DNA from: Planococcus sp. CP5-4_YE
Lineage (GTDB): Bacteria; Bacillota; Bacilli; Bacillales_A; Planococcaceae
DNA: 64,000 nucleotides
Reading direction: 5' to 3'
Assembly: GCF_019042655.1 (NCBI RefSeq)
Contig: NZ_JAHPZO010000007.1
Coordinates: forward strand, 1 to 64,000
In this document: positions 8,160 to 17,014 of the stretch, in pieces
How positions within the stretch are numbered: the stretch's first letter is position 1
Layout: the number at the start of each line of letters is the position of its first letter
Program-made: the position numbers and the translations under genes
The notes under the pieces: generated by a model
Seen by the model: only the letters and a program-made list of their open reading frames with translations
Told to the model about the DNA's origin: nothing
Databases searched by the model: none

Positions 8160-8345
8160 TCATTTTCGCTTCTTCATGCTATCGGCCGCTGCCCCGAGAA
8201 CCAGTCCCACACCCGTCCCTACTCCTGCCCATATAATATCCCCAGTTAAAATCAGTGCTAAAGCTGCTCCGATTGCAGTTCCCATGACCAAACCCAGGCC
8301 GGTAAATGGAATTTGGGAATAATCGTTTTTGTGGTTTTGTTCCAT
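8160..8345 (-). CDS. Small glycine-rich two-helix membrane protein
   Basis: 61 residues: a polar N-terminus, then two hydrophobic segments (about 14-34 and 37-54) rich in small residues with GxxxG-type spacing ('GLGLVMGTAIGAA', 'GVGTGVGLVLGAA'), ending in KKRK. Such glycine zippers pack or oligomerise in membranes. GAGGAGGGATGAAGA precedes the ATG. No named family recognised. Confidence 0.65.
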   Translation of the reverse strand: MEQNHKNDYSQIPFTGLGLVMGTAIGAALALILTGDIIWAGVGTGVGLVLGAAADSMKKRK

Positions 8346-8425
8346 TCTTCATCCCTCCTCTAAATACAATGAATTAGGCTTTCAAGCGGAAAATCATCCA
8401 GCTGACCTCCGCGACCGCTGCGTGT

Positions 8426-8872
8426 TCAATCACTTTCACTGATATCTTTCAAGTTTTGCAACGTCTGCTCCATCGAGTTGTTCATGAGTTTTTTAATGTA
8501 CAGCGTATTGGCCACTTTCCCAAAAATACTGCCTGGAAGATCATAATCCATTTCAAATTGAACTTCAGTTCCATTTTCCACGGGCGAATATTTCCAAGTC
8601 TGATTGCCATCAAAAGCGCCGCTAATCAGGCAACGCCACACATACCCCTCTTCAATTCGCCCATTTTCCACGACTATTAAGTGCAATTCCAAGCTCCTTC
8701 CAAAAAAGAAGTACATCAGGTCCATGCTCGTGCTCTTCCCACCCCTCCCCTTCAGGTTTTCAGCTTCCGACAATCCCGCATACCATTGATACCAGTGCTT
8801 TGGGTTCGTTGCGAATTGATAGACTTCGCCTACCCGGCGATCGATGAAAATACTCTTTTTTAGGCTCCACAT
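8426..8872 (-). CDS. SRPBCC (START/polyketide cyclase-like) family protein
   Basis: 148 residues with the helix-grip pattern: 'SIFIDRRVGEVYQFATNPKHWYQWYAGL' at the start, alternating beta strands in the middle ('GTEVQFEMDYDLPGSIFGKV'), and a long C-terminal helix 'MNNSMEQTLQNLKDIS'. The fold binds hydrophobic ligands. No catalytic function can be assigned. GGAGG lies before the ATG at 8872. Monocistronic, divergent from the DUF4097 gene. Confidence 0.75.
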   Translation of the reverse strand: MWSLKKSIFIDRRVGEVYQFATNPKHWYQWYAGLSEAENLKGRGGKSTSMDLMYFFFGRSLELHLIVVENGRIEEGYVWRCLISGAFDGNQTWKYSPVENGTEVQFEMDYDLPGSIFGKVANTLYIKKLMNNSMEQTLQNLKDISESD

Positions 8873-9093
8873 TTCGGTATCCTCCCTTGCCTGAGAACTC
8901 CCTGACAGACCCTATTGACGGCTCTGTTCTTCCACGAACTACCTATATTCATTAATATAGCATGATTCCGATTAAATAAACTGACTTTTCTGATATTTAT
9001 AGTAAAATGATGATACTTAGGTAAATCAGTCCGAAGCCATATGACTCTCTCCCGCCAAACGATAGTTATTACTCAACGAAAGGAAATGATTTC

Positions 9094-9933
9094 ATGAGAT
9101 CGTTTTTGAGGATTTTAATCATCATCGCGAGCCTGTTCTTTGTGGGTGTGGGCATTGTCTTATATATCGTCTACAATTCAGATCCTGCGCAGCAAGAGGT
9201 GCTTGAGGAACAAAGTTTCGATGAAGAGATTGGGGCAGTCGAAGTTACCGTTGAAAACTCACGGGTTGTGATTATGCCAAGTGCAGACGAAACGATCCGT
9301 GTCGTCATGTCCGGCAATGACGATAATTTCACTTTAAACACAGAAATTGAAGGCGGCCGCTTGGCAATTGAAGTCGAAGACCGCTCCCCGTTTTTCAATT
9401 TCGACTTTAACCGCTCCTATACGCTGCAAGTTTATCTGCCTGTGAGCGGGCTTGATTCCCTGTCGGCCGATAGCAATAACGGCAGCATCGAAGTGAACGG
9501 CATCACAACCGCTGAGGCAGTGCTTGAAGCAGATAATGGGCGCATCACTTTGGAGGCGGTCGACAGCGAATCGGTGGATGTCGAGACAAATAACGGCCGC
9601 GTTGAACTGAAAGACATGGAAGCCGATATCAGCGTCCGCTCCTCCAACGGGCGCATCCTATTCAGCGATGTTTCAGGCGACCTGGAAGCACAAGCGAATA
9701 ACGGGCGCATCGAATTGGAGACGGAGATGCTTGATTTCCCTGTCGATTTCGATACGGATAATGGGCAAATTGAAATCCGCACCAGCACTGAACCCTCGAA
9801 CGCCCGCATCGAAGCGCGCGTCGACAACGGCAATATCGATGTATATGGGCGCGAAAATGAAGAAACCGTATTCGGCAATGGCGAGGTGCTCATCCAGCTC
9901 GCTTCGAATAATGGCAGCATCACTGTCGAGTGA
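9094..9933 (+). CDS. Membrane-anchored DUF4097 beta-repeat protein
   Basis: 279 residues. An N-terminal membrane segment (about 5-27, 'FLRILIIIASLFFVGVGIVLYIV') is followed by an extracytoplasmic domain built of repeated strands ending in N-N/D-G-R/S-I ('DSNNGSIEVNG', 'ADNGRITLE', 'TNNGRVELK', 'SSNGRILFS', 'ANNGRIELE', 'TDNGQIEIR', 'VDNGNIDVY'), at least eight copies. This is the DUF4097 beta-helix pattern seen in LiaG- and YvlB-like envelope-stress proteins. The exact role is unknown. The alpha/beta hydrolase gene starts 10 bp after its stop, so they are probably cotranscribed. Confidence 0.82.
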   Translation: MRSFLRILIIIASLFFVGVGIVLYIVYNSDPAQQEVLEEQSFDEEIGAVEVTVENSRVVIMPSADETIRVVMSGNDDNFTLNTEIEGGRLAIEVEDRSPFFNFDFNRSYTLQVYLPVSGLDSLSADSNNGSIEVNGITTAEAVLEADNGRITLEAVDSESVDVETNNGRVELKDMEADISVRSSNGRILFSDVSGDLEAQANNGRIELETEMLDFPVDFDTDNGQIEIRTSTEPSNARIEARVDNGNIDVYGRENEETVFGNGEVLIQLASNNGSITVE

Positions 9934-9942
9934 AAGGAATGG

Positions 9943-10761
9943 ATGAATATGCCTTTGAAACCAGCAATGCTGCGCTTGGCGGATACAAGGGAACTGAGTT
10001 ATATCGAACGAGGCGACCCACAGGGCATTCCGCTGATTTTCCTGCATGGGCTCGCAGACTCTTGTCATACCTTCGACTTGCTATTCGCTTGTTTTCCTAA
10101 GTGGCTGCATGCCCTCGCCTATACACAGCGAGGGCATGACGGTGTCGATTTGCCAGCCTTAGATTATCGAACACAAGACTTCGAAGCAGATTTGCTTCAG
10201 TTTATGGATGCCAAAGCTATCGAAAAAGCCTTTATCGCGGGTGCATCCAGCGGAGGGTTTGCCGCCAGGAATTTTGCTGCGAAATATCCGGAGCAGACAC
10301 TCGGGCTCATCTTAATCGGCTCCCCTTCCGAGCTTGGCAACCACCCGGAAATCGTTGCCATTCATGACTCCACATTGTGGCACTTAACAGATCCCGTTAG
10401 CCCCGAGTTCATCCGGAAATTCACCGGAGGGCTTTACAACAAACCGGTGCCTGCCGATTTTTTGGAGAGAATGTTCCACGAGATCCAAAAAGTTCCGGCG
10501 CGTGTGTGGAGAGAAACGAGTGAAGCCGCATTGAATGAAAAATTCCCTGGCCTCCTCCACCAAGTGACAGCACCCGCGCTTGTCATTTCGGGAACGGAAG
10601 ATCCCATAGCTTCACAAGAAGACCAGCAAAAGCTGTCCGCTGCCATCGCAAATTCCCATCTATGCTTCCTCCCGCAGCTCGGCCATATGCTTTATTGGGA
10701 AGGCCCAACAGAAGTCGCAAAGAGCATCACCCGATTTGTCGTTAAAGTTCAACAACCGTGA
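9943..10761 (+). CDS. Alpha/beta hydrolase
   Basis: 272 residues with the alpha/beta hydrolase fold order. The oxyanion region is 'IFLHGLADS' (33-40), nucleophile elbow G-A-S-S-G with Ser102, acid Asp in 'VISGTEDPIA', and catalytic His in 'PQLGHMLYWE'. The family includes esterases, lactonases and C-C hydrolases; the substrate cannot be told. AAAGGAATGG precedes the ATG, which lies 10 bp after the DUF4097 gene. Confidence 0.88.
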   Translation: MNMPLKPAMLRLADTRELSYIERGDPQGIPLIFLHGLADSCHTFDLLFACFPKWLHALAYTQRGHDGVDLPALDYRTQDFEADLLQFMDAKAIEKAFIAGASSGGFAARNFAAKYPEQTLGLILIGSPSELGNHPEIVAIHDSTLWHLTDPVSPEFIRKFTGGLYNKPVPADFLERMFHEIQKVPARVWRETSEAALNEKFPGLLHQVTAPALVISGTEDPIASQEDQQKLSAAIANSHLCFLPQLGHMLYWEGPTEVAKSITRFVVKVQQP

Positions 10762-10903
10762 TAATGGCACAATCCCATTTCCCCGGAAAATAGCCTGGAT
10801 GAAAAGAGCAGACTTCCATGTTTCTTTAGAGCAGGAAGAAATGTGAAAATAAACGAGTAAGAACCATCGGCCTCAGGGTATAGACTAAAAAGGAGGCATT
10901 TCA

Positions 10904-12103
10904 ATGACTTTGCATGACAAAGACGAAACGAAATTGTTCAGCCCTGAATTCACCAAGAACCCTTACCCAGCCTATGAGCGGCTGCGCGAAGAAGACCCTG
11001 TGCATCAGGTGCGTTTTCCAGACGGCCAGCTCGGTTGGCTCGTGACGCGCTATACGGATGCGGAAGCTGTGCTGAAAGACCCGCGCTTCATCAAGGACTT
11101 TTCGAAGCTGTTCGGCGGCAGCATGGACGAGATGAGCGTATTCACTCAAAACATGCTATTTTCTGACCCGCCCGACCATAAAAGGCTTCGTGGGCTTGCC
11201 CAAAAAGCCTTTACGCCGAAAATGATTGAAAGCATGCAGCCGCGCATCCAGGAAATTACCGATGAATTGCTCGAGGGATTCGAAGGCAAATCGAGCGTGA
11301 ACTTGATCGATGAATTCGCCTTCCCGCTCCCCATCATCGTTATTTGCGAAATCTTGGGAGTGCCCTCACAAGACCGCGATAAATTCCGGACCTGGTCAAA
11401 CTCGCTCATCGAAGGCACAAGCGGCGAAGCAGGCGTCAGCGTCTATGAGCATATGAATGAATTTATCCGCTATCTCGGCGAATGGTTCGCGAAAGTGCGC
11501 CAGCAACCGGGAGACGATCTAATCAGCCGTTTGATCGAAGCGGAAGAAGCTGGCGACCGGCTGACGGAAAAAGAGCTGTACGGACTGGTCTCCTTGCTGA
11601 TCATTGCAGGGCACGAAACGACGGTGAACTTGATCGGCAACACCGTACTTACGCTGCTGAAACATCCCGAACAGCAGCACGAATTATGCGTACAGCCTGA
11701 CCTGATTGGACCAGCCATTGAAGAGTCGCTGCGCTTGAACGGGCCGGTCGAGTTCAGCACTTCAAGATGGGCAGCAGAAGAGATGGAATTCGGCGGAAAA
11801 ACCATCCACCAGGGTGATTTGGTCATCGTGGCGCTGAACGCGGCTAATCACGACCCCGAACAGTTCGATAACCCGGAACTGTTTGACATCCACCGCGAAA
11901 AAAGCGCTCATCTGGCGTTCGGCAAAGGCATCCATTTCTGCCTTGGCGCGCCACTCGCACGTCTCGAAGGCCATACCGCAATCGATGGGCTATTGAAACG
12001 CTTCCCCGGCATGATGCTGGCTGTTCCAGAAAACGAACTCGAATGGCGGCCGGGCATGATCGTCCGGGGCGTCCGCGAACTTCCAGTGAAGCTCGGAAAA
12101 TGA
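10904..12103 (+). CDS. Cytochrome P450 (CYP107-like)
   Basis: 399 residues, usual for soluble bacterial class I P450s. The I-helix oxygen-activation motif 'AGHETTV' is present, the ExxR motif is in 'EESLR', and the heme-binding loop 'FGKGIHFCLGAPLARLEG' carries the proximal Cys. The sequence resembles Bacillus CYP107-type enzymes that hydroxylate fatty acids or macrolide/steroid-like compounds. Electrons must come from a ferredoxin or flavodoxin encoded elsewhere. AAAAAGGAGG precedes the ATG. A long hairpin terminator follows. Confidence 0.92.
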   Translation: MTLHDKDETKLFSPEFTKNPYPAYERLREEDPVHQVRFPDGQLGWLVTRYTDAEAVLKDPRFIKDFSKLFGGSMDEMSVFTQNMLFSDPPDHKRLRGLAQKAFTPKMIESMQPRIQEITDELLEGFEGKSSVNLIDEFAFPLPIIVICEILGVPSQDRDKFRTWSNSLIEGTSGEAGVSVYEHMNEFIRYLGEWFAKVRQQPGDDLISRLIEAEEAGDRLTEKELYGLVSLLIIAGHETTVNLIGNTVLTLLKHPEQQHELCVQPDLIGPAIEESLRLNGPVEFSTSRWAAEEMEFGGKTIHQGDLVIVALNAANHDPEQFDNPELFDIHREKSAHLAFGKGIHFCLGAPLARLEGHTAIDGLLKRFPGMMLAVPENELEWRPGMIVRGVRELPVKLGK

Positions 12104-12110
12104 ATATGCA

Positions 12111-12156
12111 AAAAGGCGGTGCCGATGACTTTTCGAAGTCATTGGCACCGCCTTTT
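12111..12156. terminator. Bidirectional terminator after P450
   Basis: 21-bp stem (12111-12131 with 12136-12156) with a TTCG tetraloop and A/T runs at the base. It separates the P450 gene from the convergent carotenoid-gene fragment. Confidence 0.92.
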
Positions 12157-12219
12157 GAAATGCAATTAGCCCAAGCCATACAGAGGGAAATTCAATATAC
12201 GCATGAGGGCTGAAAACTG

Positions 12220-12744
12220 TTAATTGCTTTCGTTATCGCGTTTGACGATCTTATCGCTTACTTGCTGGCCGCTCAAGGTCACCATCGGCATGCCCCCGCC
12301 CGGGTTGACCGTACCGCCGACAAAATACAGATTGTCGTATAGTTCGCTTTGCTTTTTGTGCTTGAAGCCGCCGTTTTTGTTCTTGTCAGAGACCGTTCCG
12401 TAGATCGCGCCGCGGTCCGAACCGTAGACACGTTCGATATCATGCGGCGTCCAGACATCGCGTACGACGATATTGTCGCGCAAGCCGTCGAGCCCCATGC
12501 GTTCGAGCTTATCGATGACGCGCTCTTCGAATTCCTTATATTGTTCTGGCGTGAACGGGTTGTCCTGGATATACGGAATATGCGGGAGGATTTTAATATT
12601 TTCGTGCCCTTCCGGCGCTTGCGTCGGATCGGTCTTATTGACGTTGACAAGGTAGATCGTCGGGTCGTCCGGCAACTCATGGCGCTCGAACACTTTGTCC
12701 ATCTGCTCTTTTAAATTATCTGAGAAGAAGAAATTATGCATCAT
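12220..12744 (-). pseudogene. Carotenoid desaturase/oxygenase (CrtN/CrtP-type), C-terminal fragment
   Basis: About 174 residues matching only the last third of the FAD-dependent phytoene desaturase family (about 500 residues). '[16 protein letters not shown]', '[24 protein letters not shown]' and the FAD-binding end '[22 protein letters not shown]' are typical of CrtP/CrtNb (C30 carotenoid oxidation in staphylococci and planococci). The FAD-binding N-terminus and substrate region are missing; upstream DNA belongs to another gene in another frame. It cannot be an active enzyme. CrtN versus CrtP is not certain from this part alone. Confidence 0.85.
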
Positions 12745-13321
12745 TATGTTCCTTGATAAATATGTCCATTCCAGCATAAAGCTCTTCCCTTGAGTTCAAG
12801 TAATTCACTGTAATTGAAGTGTCTTTTGCGATTTCATCCAACTCGTTTTTGTATAAAAACGATTCCTTACTATCAATATAAAGCAGCTGAAGCTGATGAC
12901 GTCCTTGCTGTTCTGCCTCTTTCAGGATTGCCCGAAAAGGAGTAATGCCGATGCCGCCTGCTATCAATAGCGCAGGGGTTTCGTGGTCGATATAAAGAGG
13001 CCCGACTGGCCCACGCATATTTAGCTTCATCCCTGGTTCCAGTTCCAATAGGGCTTTTTTAAACTCACTCGGCGCTTCGCTGATTCTAGTTGATACTTTG
13101 ATGGTATTTTCAAAAGGGGCTGATGCCACGCTGAATGGCCGAGTCGATTTTTTTATTTTTTTATGGGTAATGCTGAATATGCCATGTTGGCCAGCCTTCC
13201 ATGTCAGCCCTTCTTCCTTTTTGAAGATAAATGTATAGACTTCATCCCTTTCTTCATAGCTTTCCACGAGTGTCAGTTCTTTCTTTTTTAAAATCGGTGC
13301 AATGTCCTGGATAACTCCCAC
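12734..13321 (-). CDS. FAD/NAD-binding oxidoreductase, probably C-terminally shortened
   Basis: 195 residues of the ferredoxin-NADP reductase-like fold. The FAD motif is '[11 protein letters not shown]' (R-P-F-S) and the pyridine-nucleotide motif '[12 protein letters not shown]'. The usual C-terminal block (C-G-P-x-x-M plus an aromatic end) is absent: the frame stops 11 residues after '[12 protein letters not shown]'. The stop lies at the junction with the carotenoid-gene fragment, so the end was probably lost in the same rearrangement. GTG start at 13321 with GGAGG seven bases upstream. First in AT-rich DNA unlike its left neighbours. Confidence 0.75.
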   Translation of the reverse strand: MGVIQDIAPILKKKELTLVESYEERDEVYTFIFKKEEGLTWKAGQHGIFSITHKKIKKSTRPFSVASAPFENTIKVSTRISEAPSEFKKALLELEPGMKLNMRGPVGPLYIDHETPALLIAGGIGITPFRAILKEAEQQGRHQLQLLYIDSKESFLYKNELDEIAKDTSITVNYLNSREELYAGMDIFIKEHNDA

Positions 13322-13354
13322 CCTGAACCCTCCTTTATAGAAAAGCCTGCCTTT

Positions 13355-14209
13355 TTACATGAAATACTCTTTATGGACCAGTGAAAACTCTTCAAAAGAA
13401 TGTGGATCTCTTCCTGTCAGCTTGAAAAAATCGTCTGTAATGTCTTGAGCTTTCCCCATCCTTGTCATGAAATAAAGTGCAACAGTCACGTTCACATAGC
13501 CTTTATCTAATCCGCGATTTTGAATATAATGTCTTCTGTATTTCAAATATCCAGGTTTTACATAAGTAATCTTCCTCCCGGTCACTTTGCTTAAAATATC
13601 CGCAACCTGGTAATAATCCAACGCTTCGGGGCCGGTTATTGTATGGGCTGTATTTTTATATTTGTTTGGCAAGTGAAGCACAGTAGCAACCGAGAGCCCA
13701 ATATCCTCCGTATCGATGAAGCTTGTTTTACTTCTTCCAGCTGGAATGAATACTTCATTGGCTTCCTTGATTTCTACCGAATGGACACCTGATAGGTTTT
13801 GCATAAAGAAACTGGGACGTATGTGCGCAAAAGGGATTCCTGCTTCTTCTATATATTTTTCAATTTTGTGATGGGGCGGGATCGTATTTGTTTCCACCCC
13901 CATTAAAGAGAGAAACGAAACCAGCTGGATGTTCCGTAATTTCATGGCGTCAATAAATGGATACAGGTCTTCAGGCTTCCCTAAGTGAGGCGGTCTCATC
14001 AGAAAAACCCTATCGACATTTTGGAGTGCCGAATCGTAACTGTCCTCATCCGTGAAATCGAAGTAGACAGCATCAACTTCCTCGTTAAAAAGCTTCTTTA
14101 GCTTCGGAAGGTTCGTACCAGCTGCAACGACCCTCTCCCCTTTCTTGCGCAATTCTTCTACTACATGTTTCCCGACATTCCCTGATGCTCCTGTGACTAA
14201 TATTTTCAT
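13355..14209 (-). CDS. NmrA-like NAD(P)-binding protein
   Basis: 284 residues from the ATG at 14209, chosen because GGGAGG lies 6 bases upstream; the longer frame from 14230 lacks a ribosome site. The N-terminus shows the dinucleotide-binding motif 'ILVTGASGNVGKHV' (G-x-x-G-x-x-G) and the family pattern of atypical short-chain dehydrogenases such as NmrA and QorB-like quinone reductases. It may act as a redox sensor or a reductase. It lies between a TetR regulator and a flavin oxidoreductase gene, an arrangement typical of a quinone- or electrophile-response cluster (inference). Confidence 0.8.
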   Translation of the reverse strand: MKILVTGASGNVGKHVVEELRKKGERVVAAGTNLPKLKKLFNEEVDAVYFDFTDEDSYDSALQNVDRVFLMRPPHLGKPEDLYPFIDAMKLRNIQLVSFLSLMGVETNTIPPHHKIEKYIEEAGIPFAHIRPSFFMQNLSGVHSVEIKEANEVFIPAGRSKTSFIDTEDIGLSVATVLHLPNKYKNTAHTITGPEALDYYQVADILSKVTGRKITYVKPGYLKYRRHYIQNRGLDKGYVNVTVALYFMTRMGKAQDITDDFFKLTGRDPHSFEEFSLVHKEYFM

Positions 14210-14231
14210 CATCAACCTCCCTTTATTCAAA

Positions 14232-14245
14232 ATAGACCCGTCTAT
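14232..14245. promoter_or_regulatory. Candidate TetR-family operator
   Basis: Perfect palindrome ATAGAC-CC-GTCTAT between the TetR gene and the NmrA-like gene, just upstream of the latter's start. A related imperfect palindrome lies before the TetR gene, which suggests both are bound by the regulator. Confidence 0.5.
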
Positions 14246-14276
14246 ATATCAACTGGTGTAAAAAAACCAGTCGACT

Positions 14277-14843
14277 CTATTTGAGCAGAACTGGAATTTG
14301 CTTAGCGACGAGAAATAACGGTTTACTATCCCCTGTCGTAAAGGATATAAGAAATGCGCCTTCGATCATTAAATTAATAACGCTTCCTAATTCCCTTGCC
14401 CGCTCCTCTTCATAGCCGGATTGAATCAATTTTTCAGTAAAGGCGTTTTGGAATTGTTGATAAGCGGATTGGCAAGCCTCCCTCAATGGCCCGCTGATCA
14501 GGGACGTTTCAAGCGCTACAGCAGCAATTGGGATTCCGCCTGCTCGATGTTCTTTTTGGAACCGTTCCGCCATGTCGGTAATGAATGTTTGGATAGCTTC
14601 AACCGCATCTGTTGAACTGCTTAATCCTTGTTCAATTTGGCTTGAAACAAAATCAGCAGTGGCCTGAACAGATTCAATCGCTAGTTCCTCTTTTCCATTG
14701 GGAAAATGATAATATAAGGAACCTTTCGGAGCTCCACTTTCTTGAGTAATTTGGTTAAGGCCTGTTGCATGGTAGCCTTGTAATTGAAAAAGCCGGGAAG
14801 CGGTCTTGACTAACTTATTTTTTGAATTTTCTTTTACATTCAT
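14277..14843 (-). CDS. TetR/AcrR family transcriptional regulator (LmrA/YxaF-like)
   Basis: 188 residues from the ATG at 14843 (AGGGA six bases upstream). The N-terminal HTH is clear: 'LVKTASRLFQLQGYHATGLNQITQESGAPKGSLYYHFPNGKEEL', including the 'GSLYYHF' recognition helix and the 'PNGKEEL' turn found in LmrA/YxaF-type repressors. The C-terminal ligand-binding domain has the 'GGIPIAAVALE' block of that subgroup. It probably represses itself and the two downstream genes through the palindromes at 14232 and 14869, and responds to a small aromatic ligand (inference). Confidence 0.85.
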   Translation of the reverse strand: MNVKENSKNKLVKTASRLFQLQGYHATGLNQITQESGAPKGSLYYHFPNGKEELAIESVQATADFVSSQIEQGLSSSTDAVEAIQTFITDMAERFQKEHRAGGIPIAAVALETSLISGPLREACQSAYQQFQNAFTEKLIQSGYEEERARELGSVINLMIEGAFLISFTTGDSKPLFLVAKQIPVLLK

Positions 14844-14868
14844 CACTAATCCCTCATTTAATCAAATT

Positions 14869-14886
14869 ATACCAATCGGTCTATAT
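14869..14886. promoter_or_regulatory. Second candidate TetR operator
   Basis: Imperfect palindrome TATACC-AATC-GGTCTATA just upstream of the TetR gene. The GGTCTAT half matches the GTCTAT half of the site at 14240-14245. Its position suits autoregulation. Confidence 0.45.
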
Positions 14887-15147
14887 AAATCTTAGCTTTT
14901 TCATTCCTTCTTTGTCAATTATTAAGTCAGATAATTCTAATAATAATAACAATAAGATCAGCACCGATATCTGCCTGGGACAGGATCAATGATGGTTGTT
15001 GGTTGAATCAGTATTCCTTGATCTTGAATCCCGTGAAAGGTTTGAACTTTGAAGTACAGAAGCTAAGCTCTTATGACAAAATTCTATTCCTGATTATTGA
15101 ATGCTTCGCCCCTTCTGCGGCTGCAGCTATGCAAGCTATACAAACGG

Positions 15148-15185
15148 AAAAGCCCAACGTGCAACTGCACGCTGGGCCTTTGTAT
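15148..15185 (-). terminator. Terminator of the ABC exporter operon
   Basis: Stem of about 15 bp with one mismatch (15148-15163 with 15166-15181); on the minus strand it ends in TTTTCC. It lies just past the stop of the second exporter subunit. Confidence 0.8.
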
Positions 15186-15187
15186 TT

Positions 15188-17014
15188 TCACACCGCCACT
15201 TTCGCTGAAAACTGGCTGCGATACAGATCTGCATAAAATCCGTCTTTGTCGAGCAGTTGTTGATGCGTGCCTTGTTCGATGACTTTTCCTTGATCCATGA
15301 CCAGGATCAGGTCGGCGTGCTTGATCGTCGACAGCCGGTGTGCGATAACAAAACTGGTGCGCCCTGCCATCAAGCGGTTCATCGCCTGTTGAATCAAAAT
15401 TTCTGTCCGGGTATCGACACTGGATGTCGCTTCGTCCAAAATCATTATCGGCGGATCGGCAAGGATTGCGCGGGCAATGGTCAGTAATTGCTTTTGCCCT
15501 TGCGAAATATTCGATACTTCCTGGTTCAATACCGTGTCGTAGCCATCCGGCAAAGTCCGGATAAAGTGATCGGCATGTGCGGCTTGTGCCGCCTCAAAAA
15601 TCTCCTCTTCGGACGCACCCGTTTTGCCGTAACCGATGTTGTCGCGGATTGTGCCATTAAAGAGCCATGTGTCCTGCAGCACCATGCCAAAATTATGCCT
15701 CAGCTCCTGGCGGGACATCTGCCGCGAATCCAGGCCGTCGATGGTGATACGGCCGCCTTTTAATTCGTAGAAACGCATCAATAAATTGATCAAAGTCGTC
15801 TTGCCGGCACCGGTCGGCCCGACAATGGCCACTGTCTGGCCCGGTTGGACATCGATATTCATGTCTTCAATCAGCAAATTGTCGCTATAGCCGAAGTCGA
15901 CATCTTCAAATGCTACTGCTCCTTTTGCCCGTGCCAATACAGAGGTAGTCACTGCCTCCACTTCCTCTTCCTCATCCAACAGTTCAAATACCCGCTCCGC
16001 TGCAGCCACCGTCGACTGGATGATATTGGCGATGTTCGCAGTTTGTGTGATCGGCTGGGTGAATTGTTTCGAGTAGGTGATGAATGCCTGGATATCCCCA
16101 ATTGAAATGGCTCGCTGGATAACCAATACACCGCCGACGATGCTGATTAGCACATAGCTCAAGTTGCCGATCAAGCTCATCATCGGCATGATGATTCCGG
16201 AGATGAATTGAGCTTTGCGCCCGGCGTCATAGAGTTCGTCATTGACCGCATCGAATTGTTCATTCGATTTGGTTTCATGGCCGAATGCTTTGACCACTTG
16301 ATGGCCAGTATACATTTCCTCAACATGGCCATTGAGGCGGCCGAGATTTTTTTGCTGGCTGCTGAAGTACTTTTGCGACCGTTTCAAAATCGGCCCGATG
16401 ACAAACAGCGATAACGGCAAGGACACAACCGCGATCAAGGTCAATAACGGGCTGATCGTCAGCATCATCACGAGAATCCCGACAAGCGTCACAATGGACG
16501 TGATGAATTGCGTCAAGCTTTGCTGCAAGGTGCTGCCGATCGTATCAATGTCATTGGTCATGCGGCTCAAGGTCTCGCCATTTGGCCGGCCATCAAAATA
16601 TTCGAGCGGCAATTTCTCGAGCTTTTTATTGACGTCTTGGCGTAAATCATAGACCGTGTCCTGTGCCACTGTCGACATCATATACTGCTGGATGTAACTG
16701 AACAGGCTGCTGAACACATACAGTCCAGCCAGAATGGCAAGGATTTGACCGATGACCCCAAAGTCGATGCCGCCACCCGGCACACCCTGCAATTGGCCAT
16801 AGGCACCTTCGAACAATTCGGTAATCGCCATTCCCATGATTTTCGGTCCGATAATGGCGAAAACGGTACTAAGAATTGCAACGATAAAGACCGCCGCTAA
16901 TTTTTTCCTGCGCGGTTTCAAATAAGCGACGAGACGGCGGAAGGTTCCTTTGAAGTCTTTTGCTTTTTCCGCCGGCATGCTCGCTCCGGGGCGTGGAGGT
17001 CCCATCTGGCTCAT
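15188..17014 (-). CDS. ABC exporter half-transporter, subunit with intact Walker B
   Basis: 608 residues: N-terminal transmembrane domain with six helices (about 35-340) and a C-terminal ATPase. Walker A is 'GPTGAGKTT', Walker B 'MILDEATSSVD' with the catalytic Glu, and the H-loop 'IAHRLST' has His. The signature is altered to 'NISQGQKQL' instead of LSGGQ. Together with its partner, which shows the opposite pattern, this marks a heterodimeric exporter of the TM287/288, YfiB/YfiC type with one degenerate ATP site. It overlaps the partner by 4 bp. Likely substrate: hydrophobic drugs or lipids (family inference). Confidence 0.93.
   Translation of the reverse strand: MSQMGPPRPGASMPAEKAKDFKGTFRRLVAYLKPRRKKLAAVFIVAILSTVFAIIGPKIMGMAITELFEGAYGQLQGVPGGGIDFGVIGQILAILAGLYVFSSLFSYIQQYMMSTVAQDTVYDLRQDVNKKLEKLPLEYFDGRPNGETLSRMTNDIDTIGSTLQQSLTQFITSIVTLVGILVMMLTISPLLTLIAVVSLPLSLFVIGPILKRSQKYFSSQQKNLGRLNGHVEEMYTGHQVVKAFGHETKSNEQFDAVNDELYDAGRKAQFISGIIMPMMSLIGNLSYVLISIVGGVLVIQRAISIGDIQAFITYSKQFTQPITQTANIANIIQSTVAAAERVFELLDEEEEVEAVTTSVLARAKGAVAFEDVDFGYSDNLLIEDMNIDVQPGQTVAIVGPTGAGKTTLINLLMRFYELKGGRITIDGLDSRQMSRQELRHNFGMVLQDTWLFNGTIRDNIGYGKTGASEEEIFEAAQAAHADHFIRTLPDGYDTVLNQEVSNISQGQKQLLTIARAILADPPIMILDEATSSVDTRTEILIQQAMNRLMAGRTSFVIAHRLSTIKHADLILVMDQGKVIEQGTHQQLLDKDGFYADLYRSQFSAKVAV

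Larger units (their letters stand above)
14847..15187. other. Intergenic region upstream of tetR
   Basis: About 340 bp of mostly AT-rich DNA. It holds the operator next to tetR and, at its right end, the terminator of the ABC exporter operon (15148-15181). No convincing gene; the open frames here run through the terminator hairpin. Confidence 0.6.

Noticed and set aside
9432..9923. 163-codon minus-strand frame
   Set aside because: It mirrors the repeated coding sequence of the DUF4097 gene; the low-complexity Ser/Pro/Leu repeats are a by-product.
10860..10903. Possible sigma-B promoter (GGGTAT) before the P450 gene
   Set aside because: A GGGTAT is present, but no GTTT-type -35 lies at the right distance.
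15003..15236. Plus-strand frame of 77 codons
   Set aside because: It runs through the terminator hairpin of the ABC exporter operon and into the end of that gene; no ribosome site or family resemblance.
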